The notes under the pieces are model-generated. The model saw nothing but the letters and a program-made list of their open reading frames with translations. It did not search any database and had not been told where the DNA came from. From Dactylosporangium vinaceum (GTDB lineage Bacteria > Actinomycetota > Actinomycetes > Mycobacteriales > Micromonosporaceae), in contig NZ_CP061913.1 in the NCBI RefSeq assembly GCF_019904175.1, positions 10,664,001 to 10,728,000 of the forward strand: a DNA stretch of 64,000 nucleotides, read 5' to 3'. The number at the start of each line of letters is the position of its first letter. The stretch's first letter is position 1. Both the position numbers and the translations under genes were made by a program. Below, piece after piece: positions 8,498 through 17,769 of the stretch.

Positions 8498-9302
8498 CCC
8501 AACTCGCGAACAGCGGTTCTAGCTCGCCCTCGGCGACATAAGGGACAACGAGATGGACGTCGATCACACTGCTTATTCGCCCGCGACGATCCGCCGGGCG
8601 TGTTGGTCGACTTCGAGCGGGATGCGGATCGCCCGGATCATGTAGTGGGGTGCGTTCGACGGCGGCAAGTTCTCCGCAGCCCGCGCGTGCGCCTCCGGGT
8701 GTCGGCATAGTCGAGCGACGCGCCGGGCGCGAGCGCACGGGCGGCCTCTTCCGCACAGGTCTCCCGTGCGGCGAGATCCCGGAACGTGTACGCGGTCATG
8801 CAGGCACCGAACCGCCGCCACGGCCGGGCAGATCCTTGTCCCGCTCCCGCGGCAGGGCCTCGTCGAGCGCGGCCGGAATACGTCCAAACCCTCGGCCGGC
8901 ACGTGCCTTTCCGCCAGGCTGCATCGCGGGCGGCCCAGACACCCGGCCGCCGCCACAGCAGCGACGGTTCCTCCGCCGCGCGGCGAGCGTCGACCCGGGC
9001 CTGCAAGTCGGCGATGAGCGGGCGGCGCGAAGCGGCCTGGCTTGGCGCGCGGCGCCGGGCTGCCAGGCCACGTCCCGGACGCCGGTGCGGCACCGAGGCG
9101 ACTTCCCGGGGCCCCGTCGGGACCCGCCGGAGGCTGACCGCAACCTCTCTCGGGCGGCACAGCCTGGCGGTTCGCGGGCGGTCACCACCGTGGGTGTCGG
9201 CTCGATGCCTGGCCCGACTGCGCGGTGGCTCTCAGGTGTTCACCGGCCGGCAGCGGGCCGGGTCGGGCCGCTGCCGGTTCACCAGGGACACCGAGTGAGG
9301 CC
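8498..9302 (-). pseudogene. degenerate G+C-rich region, no intact gene
   Basis: About 800 bp without a credible intact gene. On the minus strand, protein-like stretches are scattered over different frames: RPLIADLQARVDARRAAEE and MTAYTFRDLAARETCAEEAA in one frame (about 8690-9020), and HYMIRAIRIPLEVDQHARR in another just downstream (about 8580-8650). This pattern fits a frameshifted remnant of a short actinobacterial hypothetical gene, but I cannot name the family, and the possibility that nothing here was ever coding remains. Confidence 0.3.
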
Positions 9303-11258
9303 CTACGGCGCCGCTACTGAGACCCACTTGGCCTCGGAGGGGACGCCGTCCTTGTTGATGAAGAAGAGCATGTACGGGCCCGGGGGCATCAGGCTGGGCG
9401 ACGTCGGCAGGGTGACGGTGATCGAGCCCTGGGCCTGGGTGATGTCCAGGGCCAGTGAGCGCTGCTCCGTGTTCAGCATGTGCGTGGCGGCGCTCGGGCG
9501 GATCAGGCGGGCCGTGGCGATGTCGCGGGAGGCGGTTGTGTAGGTCGCCTGCTGGCCCGGCTTCAGGTCGGTCGGGCCGTTGCCGACCGAGGGGCGGCCG
9601 CCGTCGCGGTAGAGGTACGCGGGGGTGTAGATCTCCATGCGCTGCTCGAACTGGCCGGTGATGGAGTTCTTCTTGTCGCGGTACAGCGGGTCCGAGCCCA
9701 CGGTCAGCACGCGGCCGTCGGGCAGGAGGATGGCGGCGCTGTGGTAGTTGCGGCCCACGTGGGGGTCGGCGGCGTACGTCAGCGTGTTCGTGTCGGGGTG
9801 GTAGATGCGGGCCGTGTGGTTGTCGGAGGCGAAGCGGCCGCGGTAGTCGGCGGCGCCGTTGGTGATCAGGACGGTGTCGTCGGGGAGCTGGACCAGGCTC
9901 GGGTAGCGAGTCTTGTCCGGCAGGCTCGGCCCCGGCTCGAAGTGCGGGTTGTCGCCGTTGAGCTTGATGATGTCGATGCGGCTCGTCGCCTTTGTCGACT
10001 CGCCGACCCCGCCGCCGCCGACGACCATGACCGTCTGGTTCTGGACCGGGCCGACCCAGGCGGACATGCTCGTCTCCAGCATGTCGGGGTCGCGCAGGCC
10101 GGGGACGGTCGTGAAGTTGTTGTTCGACAGGTCCCAGAAGCCGGGGGCGCGGCCCTTCTCGGCCGGGCCGTAGCCGGAGTTGGAGCCGGAGAAGAACAGG
10201 ACGTTGTCGCGGGCCGTCTGGAACAGGGCCGGGTACGTCGGGAAGTAGTGATTGAGGTCACTGCGGACCGTCCACTGCTTCGTCTTCGGATCGAAGATCT
10301 CGTTCTTGGAGCCGTCGACGACGAGGCCGCTGCCGTCCAGGCCCGAGACCGCGAGCACCTGGCCGTCGGCGAGGCCGGTAAGCGTCGGGTACCAGCGCTT
10401 CTCGTGCATGTCGGCGACGCGCTCGTACTGCTCGGTCTGCGGGTTGAACTCGTACGTCTCCTTGCGACCCTGGTAGTCCTGCTTCTCCATCGTGATCTTG
10501 TCGGCCAGTGCGTAGAAGTTGTGGTGGTCCTCGCCGGTCAGGCCCTCGAACTCGTACTGCGCCTTGTGGTCGACCACGTAGTCGACACCCTCCGCGGCGG
10601 CGTCGACCCAGACCCTGGCCTCGCCCGCGGTGATCACGGTCTTGCCCTGCTCACCGGCCTTGTGCGGCGGGTACGTGACCTTCGTCGCGGCCGGGACCGT
10701 GACGTCGTCGCCGAGGGTGTACTTGCGCCCGTCCGCGGCGACGAGCACGGCCCCCTTGGGGAAGGTCCGGGACTCGGCCGGGGACTCGTTCTTGATCGTC
10801 ATCGTGCCGCCGGCCCGCTTGACGTCCTGCTCGAGCACCTCGTATCGCAGGGTGCCGCCCGCCACCAGCAGCTTCCCGTCCGGCAGGAACGCATGGCCGG
10901 CGCAGAACAGGTCGGTCGGCGTCGGCACGAGCGTCGTGTGCCCGCTGGCCGGGTCGAACACCAGCGTCTTGAACGTGCCGGCGGTGAACTGCTCCCGGTC
11001 GTTGCCCGAGCCCGCGATGAGCAGGATGCGCCCGGACGGCAGCAGGGCCGCGTGGATCGCGTTCACCCGCTGGCCCTTCGGCAGCTCAACGACCTGCCAG
11101 AAGCCATTCGCGGCCTTGTACTCCGGGCTGTTGATCTTCCGATCGTGGAGCCAGTCGACTGTCGCGCTGTACAGCGGCGGGATGTTGGCCACGCCGAGCA
11201 CTCCGGCGGCCACGAGGGGGAGGACGATCTTGCGGCGGATCCAGGACGGCACGAACAA
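9303..11258 (-). CDS. glxA: GlxA-like mononuclear copper radical oxidase
   Basis: A 651-aa galactose/glyoxal-oxidase-like protein. A basic N-terminus plus one hydrophobic segment (residues 10-30) would anchor or export it. The kelch propeller contains DLFCAGHAF, whose cysteine (residue 119) matches the position expected for the Cys-Tyr cofactor; RNYHSAAILLPDGRV supplies late Tyr/His copper ligands, and a DUF1929 domain with THMLNTEQR closes the protein. In Streptomyces, GlxA works with CslA to deposit a beta-glucan at hyphal tips. Here the same three functions are grouped, with the GH6 gene next on the same strand and cslA divergent beyond it. Confidence 0.92.
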   Translation of the reverse strand: MFVPSWIRRKIVLPLVAAGVLGVANIPPLYSATVDWLHDRKINSPEYKAANGFWQVVELPKGQRVNAIHAALLPSGRILLIAGSGNDREQFTAGTFKTLVFDPASGHTTLVPTPTDLFCAGHAFLPDGKLLVAGGTLRYEVLEQDVKRAGGTMTIKNESPAESRTFPKGAVLVAADGRKYTLGDDVTVPAATKVTYPPHKAGEQGKTVITAGEARVWVDAAAEGVDYVVDHKAQYEFEGLTGEDHHNFYALADKITMEKQDYQGRKETYEFNPQTEQYERVADMHEKRWYPTLTGLADGQVLAVSGLDGSGLVVDGSKNEIFDPKTKQWTVRSDLNHYFPTYPALFQTARDNVLFFSGSNSGYGPAEKGRAPGFWDLSNNNFTTVPGLRDPDMLETSMSAWVGPVQNQTVMVVGGGGVGESTKATSRIDIIKLNGDNPHFEPGPSLPDKTRYPSLVQLPDDTVLITNGAADYRGRFASDNHTARIYHPDTNTLTYAADPHVGRNYHSAAILLPDGRVLTVGSDPLYRDKKNSITGQFEQRMEIYTPAYLYRDGGRPSVGNGPTDLKPGQQATYTTASRDIATARLIRPSAATHMLNTEQRSLALDITQAQGSITVTLPTSPSLMPPGPYMLFFINKDGVPSEAKWVSVAAP

Positions 11259-11417
11259 CGGGGTTGCCTCTTCCGGTGTTGCGTTTGTCAGGCGCTGCCC
11301 ACCGTAGGCCGCCGCTCCACCCGCATCAACCCGGCCGTTCTACTCCTTCTCGCAACGCCACCCAGCAACTACCGAACGTGCATGCGATGCGGTGACCGAG
11401 CGGTGTCTCCGGCGAGC

Positions 11418-12434
11418 TCAGGTCGAGCGCTTCGCGAGGTCCAGGGCGTACTCGGGCCACCACTGCCCCGCGGCCGGTTCGCCCGGGCGGCAGGCTCCAT
11501 CCGACTCGCCGGGGCGCTTGATCCAGAGCAGGGCGTCCGCGCGGGGGTCGCCGGTGTTCGTCGTGGTCGGCGGGGCGCCCAGGAGCCGGCCCGGGGGATT
11601 GCACCAGCGGGGGCCGCCGTCGACGTCGCCGGGGCCGTCCAGGGGGCCGGCGCCGTTGCGGCTGGTGTCGATGACGAAGTGGGGCTTCGAGGGCATGGCG
11701 TCGGAGATCTGGCGGCCGTACGCGATGTTGTCCGCCGTCGTCACGAAGTTGGCGACGTTCAGGGAGAAGCCGTCGGCCTTCGCGATGCCGGAGCGTTGCA
11801 GCGCGTCGGCCAGTTTGCGCACGTCGGTGATCCAGCGGGGGTTGCCCGCGTCCACGTAGACCTTGGCCGCCGCGGACTTCAGCACCGTCACGGCGTCGGC
11901 CAGCAGGGCGTAGCGCTCCTCGCTCTCGCAGCCCTCCACGGCGTGCGCCACGGCGTCCGGCTCCAGGATCACTGTCACCTGGCGCTTGCGGATGCCCGCG
12001 GCGAAGTTGCGGATCCACGTTTTGTACTCGTCCGGTGACCCTGCGCCGCCCGAGGAGAAGTTGCCGCAGTCGCGGTGCGGGATGTTGTACGCCACGAGGA
12101 CGGGGACCTGGTGCTGGGTCGCGGCGCAGCTGAGGATCGCGTCGACGTATGCACCCACCGTTGTCACGCCGTCGCTGGTCCAGGTGGCCACCGGGCGGTC
12201 GGCGATCTTGCGTAGGGCGGCGGCGTCGTCCGCGCGCTGCTGGCCCTCCCAGCGCTGGACCTGCAGTACCGCCGCGCTGTTCGGGTCGACGAAGAAGCCC
12301 GCGGCCGCGGCCGGTCGGCAGTTCTGGTACGCCGCGGCCGCCGAGGTCTGGGTGGCCGGGCCGGAAGGGTCGGACGAGCAGCTGGCGAGCAAGGTCAGGG
12401 CCAGGGCCAGTGTCACCGCGCGAGCCGCCACCAC
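11418..12434 (-). CDS. GH6 endoglucanase-type lipoprotein (CslZ-like)
   Basis: A glycoside hydrolase family 6 protein of about 338 aa. GTG at 12434 is preferred because it gives a compact lipoprotein signal peptide (VVAARAVTLALALTLLASC, lipobox LLASC); an upstream GTG at 12464 would add ten residues. GH6 features include VLVAYNIPHRDC, VTVILEPDAVAHA with the catalytic-type aspartate, YVDAGNPRWI, GFSLNVANF and the late DALLWIKRPGESDG. It should cut beta-1,4-glucan at the cell surface. In the csl systems of streptomycetes a GH6 enzyme next to cslA/glxA is thought to trim or release the polymer; the divergent position from cslA supports the same role here. Confidence 0.9.
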   Translation of the reverse strand: MVAARAVTLALALTLLASCSSDPSGPATQTSAAAAYQNCRPAAAAGFFVDPNSAAVLQVQRWEGQQRADDAAALRKIADRPVATWTSDGVTTVGAYVDAILSCAATQHQVPVLVAYNIPHRDCGNFSSGGAGSPDEYKTWIRNFAAGIRKRQVTVILEPDAVAHAVEGCESEERYALLADAVTVLKSAAAKVYVDAGNPRWITDVRKLADALQRSGIAKADGFSLNVANFVTTADNIAYGRQISDAMPSKPHFVIDTSRNGAGPLDGPGDVDGGPRWCNPPGRLLGAPPTTTNTGDPRADALLWIKRPGESDGACRPGEPAAGQWWPEYALDLAKRST

Positions 12435-12569
12435 GGGAGGGTAACGCAGTGCATCACCCGGCACGGGTTACCGACATCACGGCGGATGTCGGCAACCGGC
12501 AGGTGACCTATGCTCTGGGGCGGTCGGGAGCCCGGCAGGAGCAAGCCCGAGACACAGCGAGAGGGTCCA

Positions 12570-14555
12570 GTGGCGGACGAGTTCGAGATTCCGGTCTTCG
12601 GACGATCCTGGGCGCGGCTGGAGACCTTCAGCCGGCTCGCCGGGCCGCTGACGCCTCCGCCGACCGGTGAGCCGTACCGGGTCAAGTACCGGCCGCAGCA
12701 GCGCACGATCAGCCGCTCGGTGCTCATCGCGCTGCTCAACATCTGCTTCGAGGTGATCTTCTGCGTCTGGCTGCTGCAGCCGGACCATTTCGCGCAGACG
12801 AACCCCGGCCCCACGGCGCAGGCGGCGGGGATCGCGAACATCTTCGTCATCGTGACGATCGCGGTGGTCGAGCTGCTGCGGCTGATCAACGTGCTGTCGC
12901 TGTCGCTGGCCTCGATCATCGCGCGGGACCCGATTCCGGTGACGCCCGATCCGCGCCTGCGGCTGGCGTTCCTGACGACGATCGTGCCGAGCAAGGAGCC
13001 GATCGCGGTCGTGCGGGAGACGCTGCGGGCGGCCAAGCGCATCAGGCATCGGGGCGTGTTCGACATCTGGCTGCTCGACGAGGGCGACGACGACGCCGTG
13101 AAGGCGGTGTGCGACGAGCTCGGCATCCGGCACTTCACCCGGAAGCACAGCCGGCGGTACAACCGGCCCAAAGGCCCTTTCAAGGCCAGGACCAAGCACG
13201 GCAACTACAACGCCTGGGTGGACTCGCACGGCGACGACTACGACATCCTGCTCGCCGTCGACCCCGACCACGTGCCGCTGGCCAACTTCGCCGAGCGGAT
13301 CGTGGGGTACTTCCGCGACCCCGACGTCGCGTACGCCATCGGGCCGCAGTGCTACAAGAACGGCGAGGCGTTCGTCACCCGGGCCGCGGAGTCGCAGCAG
13401 TTCCCGTTCCACAGCGTGATCCAGCGGGCGGCCAACCGCTACGGCACGTCGATGCTTGTCGGCACCAACAACGCGATCCGGATCTCGGCCCTGCGCAGCA
13501 TCGGCGGGCTGGCCGACTCGATCACCGAGGACATGGCGACCGGGCTGATGATGCACACCACCCGCAATCCGGAGACGGGGAAGCGGTGGAAGTCGGTGTA
13601 CACCCCCGACGTGCTCTCGGCCGGCGAGGGGCCGTCGAGCTGGAACGACTACTTCAGCCAGCAGCGCCGGTGGTCGCGGGGAACGTTCGAGATCCTGCTC
13701 AAGACCTACTGGCGGCGGTTCTGGCGGCTCTCCCCCGGCGGGATGCTGCACTACACGCTCATCACGACGTTCTACCCGTCGATGGCGCTGGGCTGGCTGC
13801 TCGGCATCCTCAACGCGATCCTGTTCCTGGGGCTCGGCGTGAGCGGCATGACCATTTCGCCCCAGCTGTGGTTCGCGCTGTACGTCGACGCGACGGCGTT
13901 CTCCTTCTGGCTCTACATCAACAACCGGCAGTACAACGTCAGCCCTTATGAGCCGCCCGACTCCCGCGGGATCAAGGGAATGCTGATGTCCATCATCGCG
14001 GCGCCGATCTATGCCGTGCAGCTGCTGAGCACCGCGTTCCGGCGGCCGGCCCGGTTCGTCGTGACGCCGAAGGGCGAGAGCAGCTCCCGCGACGGGCTGC
14101 GCACGTTCCGCAACCATCTCGGCTGGCTGGTGCTGATCATCGGGCTGGTCGCGGTGTCGTTCGTGCGGGACTACGCGGCGCCGGCGTCACTGCTGTGGCC
14201 CGTCGTGGCGCTGCTGGTCTGCCTGCTGCCGCTGGTGCTGTGGCGGCTGGACGCCCGGCTGGTGCGCAGCCAGGCCAAGGCGGTGAGCCTCGACCAATCG
14301 GCGGCGGCCAAGCGCCAGCAGCCGCTGCCCCAGGCGAGCACGCCGCACTACTCCGGTGACATCACGATGGAGATCCCGCGGGCACTGCTGCAGGAGCGGC
14401 TCGCGGCCCGCGGCTCCGGCCAGCACGAGGACGTCGGCGCCACGATCATCATGCCGAAGATCCCGAACGAGCCGCAGCCGAAGGGGGACGCCGGCTCCAC
14501 CGCGATCATTCCGCGATACACCGACATCCCCAAACAGCGCCGAAAAACCGACTGA
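12570..14555 (+). CDS. cslA: cellulose-synthase-like glycosyltransferase CslA
   Basis: A 661-aa processive family 2 glycosyltransferase. GTG at 12570 is chosen because GAGAGGG lies just upstream; an in-frame ATG at 12510 would add 20 residues. Two membrane helices precede the catalytic domain. AVDPDH near residue 230 is the metal/UDP motif, ITEDMATG near 317 the acceptor aspartate region, and QQRRWSRG near 364 the QxxRW motif of processive enzymes. Further helices and a charged cytoplasmic tail follow. It likely makes a beta-glucan at the growing hyphal tip with GlxA. It converges on rpiB with only seven bases between stops; a palindrome CTGAGCC-C-GGCTCAG (14552-14566) contains both stop codons. 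Confidence 0.93.
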   Translation: MADEFEIPVFGRSWARLETFSRLAGPLTPPPTGEPYRVKYRPQQRTISRSVLIALLNICFEVIFCVWLLQPDHFAQTNPGPTAQAAGIANIFVIVTIAVVELLRLINVLSLSLASIIARDPIPVTPDPRLRLAFLTTIVPSKEPIAVVRETLRAAKRIRHRGVFDIWLLDEGDDDAVKAVCDELGIRHFTRKHSRRYNRPKGPFKARTKHGNYNAWVDSHGDDYDILLAVDPDHVPLANFAERIVGYFRDPDVAYAIGPQCYKNGEAFVTRAAESQQFPFHSVIQRAANRYGTSMLVGTNNAIRISALRSIGGLADSITEDMATGLMMHTTRNPETGKRWKSVYTPDVLSAGEGPSSWNDYFSQQRRWSRGTFEILLKTYWRRFWRLSPGGMLHYTLITTFYPSMALGWLLGILNAILFLGLGVSGMTISPQLWFALYVDATAFSFWLYINNRQYNVSPYEPPDSRGIKGMLMSIIAAPIYAVQLLSTAFRRPARFVVTPKGESSSRDGLRTFRNHLGWLVLIIGLVAVSFVRDYAAPASLLWPVVALLVCLLPLVLWRLDARLVRSQAKAVSLDQSAAAKRQQPLPQASTPHYSGDITMEIPRALLQERLAARGSGQHEDVGATIIMPKIPNEPQPKGDAGSTAIIPRYTDIPKQRRKTD

Positions 14556-14562
14556 GCCCGGC

Positions 14563-15030
<468 letters not shown>

Positions 15031-15043
15031 ACCCGGCAGTCTG

Positions 15044-15238
15044 TCAGAGCCGGATCAGTCCCAGGCACGAACCCGCCAGCAACCCACCGCCCAGCAGGAC
15101 GAGGCCGAACACCCAGCCGGCCGTCACGCCCGTCTTGAGCCGCAGGATTCTCCGGCGGTCCCAGACGAGCGCGGCGGCGGCGAAGGCGCCTATGCCGAAC
15201 GCAGCGATCATTGCCGCGATAAATATCTGCATCTGCAT
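15044..15238 (-). CDS. small two-helix membrane protein
   Basis: A 64-aa protein with two hydrophobic segments (FIAAMIAAFGIGAFAAAALVW and GWVFGLVLLGGGLLAGSCL) joined by a basic loop (DRRRILRLKTG). The ATG at 15238 is preferred over a GTG two codons earlier. It sits 13 bp upstream of rpiB on the same strand and is probably cotranscribed. No family is recognised. Confidence 0.6.
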   Translation of the reverse strand: MQMQIFIAAMIAAFGIGAFAAAALVWDRRRILRLKTGVTAGWVFGLVLLGGGLLAGSCLGLIRL

Positions 15239-15322
15239 GTACACACCCCAGGCCCGAAGTACAGCGGCCTAGTGTGTATCACGATCGGGTGACGAGAACG
15301 AATCCAGCTGCGTGATGCCCGT

Positions 15323-15379
15323 GCTACACCGAGTCGAGCTGCGCCACGTCTGCGCTACACCGAGTCGAGCTGCGCCACG
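15323..15379. repeat. 26-bp perfect direct repeat duplicating the end of the DUF1015 gene
   Basis: The same 26 bases (starting GCTACACCGAGTCGAGCT) occur at 15323-15348 and 15354-15379, with five bases between. The second copy covers the last seven codons and stop of the DUF1015 gene; the first is an extra copy just past the stop. It looks like a recent local duplication. Confidence 0.9.
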
Positions 15380-16530
15380 ACAAGTCCGGCGCGTGCCTTC
15401 GGCGTGAACCAGGTGCTCTTGCGCGGCATCTTCTGCCGGGCCAGGTTGACCGCCACGAAGTCGTCGACAGTCACCGGGGCGATCAGCACGGCCAGCTCGG
15501 CCCGGCCCGCGTCGACCTCGCCGCGCAGCCACTCGGCCGGGTAGTCCCCGCCGACGTAGGTGATCCGCTTGTCGCCCGGCTCCAGGCCCAGCGCCTCCGC
15601 GAACAGCCGGCGCTCGACGAGAGCGTGGTCGAGGTTGTCGACCACCCCGGCGCCGTCGACCTTCGGCAGCGTCGCCGCCCAGGAGCCCTCGCGGGTGTAG
15701 AGGTGCACGCGGCCGCCGACGGCCGGCACGTCGGCCGGGCCCGGGAGCGGCTCGATGGTGAGCCCCTCGAAGAACGGAAGTTCCGAGACGAGCCGGTTGT
15801 ACGGCTGGATCGCCACCGACTCCGGCGTGGTGACGACGGCCAGGAATCGCTCGTACCCGGCGGTCTGGGCGGCGAGGCTGCGGTGGTTGCCGTCGGCGAC
15901 GACGAGCTCACCGCCGCCCGCGAGGGCCAGGAGGCGGTCGCGGGTGGTGCCGGCGCCGACGGCCCAGATCTCGTGGGCCCGCCCGGCCGGGTCGGTGTCG
16001 GTGACGGCGGGCCGGCCGGCGTCGGCAACGGCCTGGGCGAGCGCGGCGTGCAGCGCCTCACCGTGGGCCGTCTGCAGCAGCAGGACCGGCGAGAGCAGGT
16101 GGCGGGTGGCCTCGGCCAGCGCGACCCGCTCGCGGACCTTCTCGATGAAGACGTCCTCGTTGCGGATCACGGCGCCGGGCTCGTCGGCGCTCGTCGAGAT
16201 CTGGTCGGTGGCGACCATGCACCACAGGCCGTAGGCGCGGGCGCCGTCCGGGGCGGTGATCCGGTAAAGCACCACGACGTCGGAAGCGGGTGCGTAGTGG
16301 CCGTCGTCCTTCGCCGCGCGCAGCCGGTCCACGGCGTCGGGCAGGCAGTCGAGGAACGGGCGGCCGACGCTTTCGGGCGCCCGGTGCGGCATCTCCACCG
16401 CGAGGGCGCTGGCGGGGTTGGCGGCGATGATCGCGGTGATCTCCGCGTCGTCGGCGAACTCGTCGTAGTTCTGCGCGCCGGTCCCTCCGGTGGAGAGCCA
16501 GGCGTGGGCGATCGGGTACGCAACCGTCAT
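15355..16530 (-). CDS. DUF1015 family protein
   Basis: A 391-aa protein of the DUF1015 family. Recognisable blocks are AHAWLSTGGTGAQNYDEFAD at the N-terminus, RNEDVFIEKVRERVALAEAT near residue 125, the hallmark VVADGNHRSLAAQTA near 210 and LARQKMPRKSTWFTPKARAG near the C-terminus. ATG at 16530 is preferred over an in-frame TTG six bases upstream. The family is widespread and its biochemical role is unsettled; it shares features with kinases acting on small hydroxylated compounds, but this is not established. The 3' end is duplicated just beyond the stop. Confidence 0.85.
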   Translation of the reverse strand: MTVAYPIAHAWLSTGGTGAQNYDEFADDAEITAIIAANPASALAVEMPHRAPESVGRPFLDCLPDAVDRLRAAKDDGHYAPASDVVVLYRITAPDGARAYGLWCMVATDQISTSADEPGAVIRNEDVFIEKVRERVALAEATRHLLSPVLLLQTAHGEALHAALAQAVADAGRPAVTDTDPAGRAHEIWAVGAGTTRDRLLALAGGGELVVADGNHRSLAAQTAGYERFLAVVTTPESVAIQPYNRLVSELPFFEGLTIEPLPGPADVPAVGGRVHLYTREGSWAATLPKVDGAGVVDNLDHALVERRLFAEALGLEPGDKRITYVGGDYPAEWLRGEVDAGRAELAVLIAPVTVDDFVAVNLARQKMPRKSTWFTPKARAGLVVAQLDSV

Positions 16531-16547
16531 GCGCAAGACGCTATAGG

Positions 16548-16784
16548 TCAGGACATACGGGCCACGGCACGGGGGTTTGCTCGTCCCGGGCCCCGAGACG
16601 ATTCGGTCTGCACAGCGTCACCGGATCGACCTTGGTGGATCGCAGCGCGGCGGCGGCCGCCACGGACGATCGCGCCGGCGCACACGACGACCGGCGGCGC
16701 CAGGAGCGCGCTCACGTCCTCGGGAAGCTCGGGCAGCTCGTCCTTCCAGGTCGAGTCCTGGACGGTCCAGCGGGTGTCAGACAT
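16548..16784 (-). CDS. small hypothetical protein, possibly a precursor-like peptide
   Basis: A 78-aa open frame with a good ribosome binding site (GGAGAAAG about 10 bases before the ATG). The N-terminal half is acidic and helical (WKDELPELPEDVSALL), followed by a short hydrophobic stretch with one cysteine (PPVVVCAGAIV) and a basic tail rich in Arg/Gly/Ser. The acidic leader plus different tail resembles a modified-peptide precursor, but no modifying enzyme is adjacent, so I only call it hypothetical. It fills most of the gap between DUF1015 and the RsbW-type gene; the remainder (16785-16932) shows nothing. Confidence 0.45.
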   Translation of the reverse strand: MSDTRWTVQDSTWKDELPELPEDVSALLAPPVVVCAGAIVRGGRRRAAIHQGRSGDAVQTESSRGPGRANPRAVARMS

Positions 16785-16932
16785 GGTCTCGGCTTTCTCC
16801 AGAATGTGTCGTCACGGGGTGCAACGGCACTCATTCCTGCGGGTGACGCACCAGGGGTGCGATTCCAGAGAACAACACGGATATGCGTGACGGAGAGTTC
16901 GGTCGCCGGCCCGGCACGAATTCAGGACCATC

Positions 16933-17355
16933 TCACGAGAAGGCGGGAGTCGTCCGGGTGAGGAGCTTGACGATTCGCAGGGCCATGCCCCGCGGCTGGC
17001 GCCGGCGCAGCTCCACCATGTCGGCGAGGGCGTGGATGATCTTCAGGCCCCGCCCGCTCTCCGCGTCGGGGTCGACATCCTGCGGTACCACCGAAGCATC
17101 GACACCGACCCCGTCGTCGACCACGTCGATGATGCAGCGGTCCTCGTGGATGGTGACTGTCACCTCGTAGTCGGCGCCGCTGTCGGCGTGCTGGACCGCG
17201 TTGGCGCACGCCTCACCGACGGCCAGCCCGATGTCGTCGCGGCAGTCCTTGGTGACCGAGAAGACCGCGAGGGCGGCGTCCAGAACCCTGCGGGTCAGCG
17301 GCACCGTCGTGGTATCGCGCGGCAGGGATAGCGAAAGCCGGACTTCCATCCCCAC
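16933..17355 (-). CDS. RsbW-type anti-sigma factor / serine kinase
   Basis: A 140-aa single-domain GHKL ATPase. The N box GEACANAVQHA is near residue 47, the G1 box DVVDDGVGVD near 76 and the G2 box ESGRGLKII near 97. GTG at 17355 has AAGGGAG at proper spacing; an internal ATG six bases later is possible. Such proteins bind a sigma-B-like factor or phosphorylate STAS antagonists at a serine. No sigma factor or antagonist is adjacent, although a STAS gene begins at 63889. Actinomycetes carry many orphan copies, so the partner cannot be named. Confidence 0.85.
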   Translation of the reverse strand: MGMEVRLSLSLPRDTTTVPLTRRVLDAALAVFSVTKDCRDDIGLAVGEACANAVQHADSGADYEVTVTIHEDRCIIDVVDDGVGVDASVVPQDVDPDAESGRGLKIIHALADMVELRRRQPRGMALRIVKLLTRTTPAFS

Positions 17356-17442
17356 GGTGGGCTCCCTTCGCGCGAATCGCTTGCACCGTAAGGGTGCCCC
17401 GTGCGCGTAAGGGGGAAACTTACAGTCTGTGCGCAGGAAGGC

Positions 17443-17769
17443 TCAGGCGGCGGTGCCGACCGGCTGGGGCTCGGCGGCGCGGACGCGGCGGGTGACCACC
17501 CGTTCGGCCACGAAAGACAGGAACGGGACGGTTCCCGCCAGCAGCACCAGGACCGTGAAGCCGAGCTTCCAGCGGGCCCGGCGGGCCAGGTCGGCCGCGA
17601 GCACCAGATACACCATGTACAGGAAGCCGTGCGCGGGCCCGACGAGCGCCACGATCGTCTCGTTGTCGGTCGTGTACTTCAGCACGGTGCCGACGGTGAG
17701 GACGATCAGCAGCACGCCGACGATCCAGGCCACGACCCGGTAGCGGGTGAGAGCGGGCTTGAGGTTCAT
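17443..17769 (-). CDS. DUF3817 family membrane protein
   Basis: A 108-aa protein with three hydrophobic segments. ALVGPAHGFLYMVYLVLAADL is the typical DUF3817 signature, with WKLGFTVLVLLAGTVPFLSF after it. Its ATG overlaps the TGA of the upstream membrane protein gene (ATGA). The function is unknown. This pair is a common conserved duo in actinobacteria. Confidence 0.85.
   Translation of the reverse strand: MNLKPALTRYRVVAWIVGVLLIVLTVGTVLKYTTDNETIVALVGPAHGFLYMVYLVLAADLARRARWKLGFTVLVLLAGTVPFLSFVAERVVTRRVRAAEPQPVGTAA

Noticed and set aside
12149..12670. Long plus-strand frames across the GH6 and hut regions
   Set aside because: They are antisense shadows of genes with family motifs; long shadow frames are normal at this G+C content.
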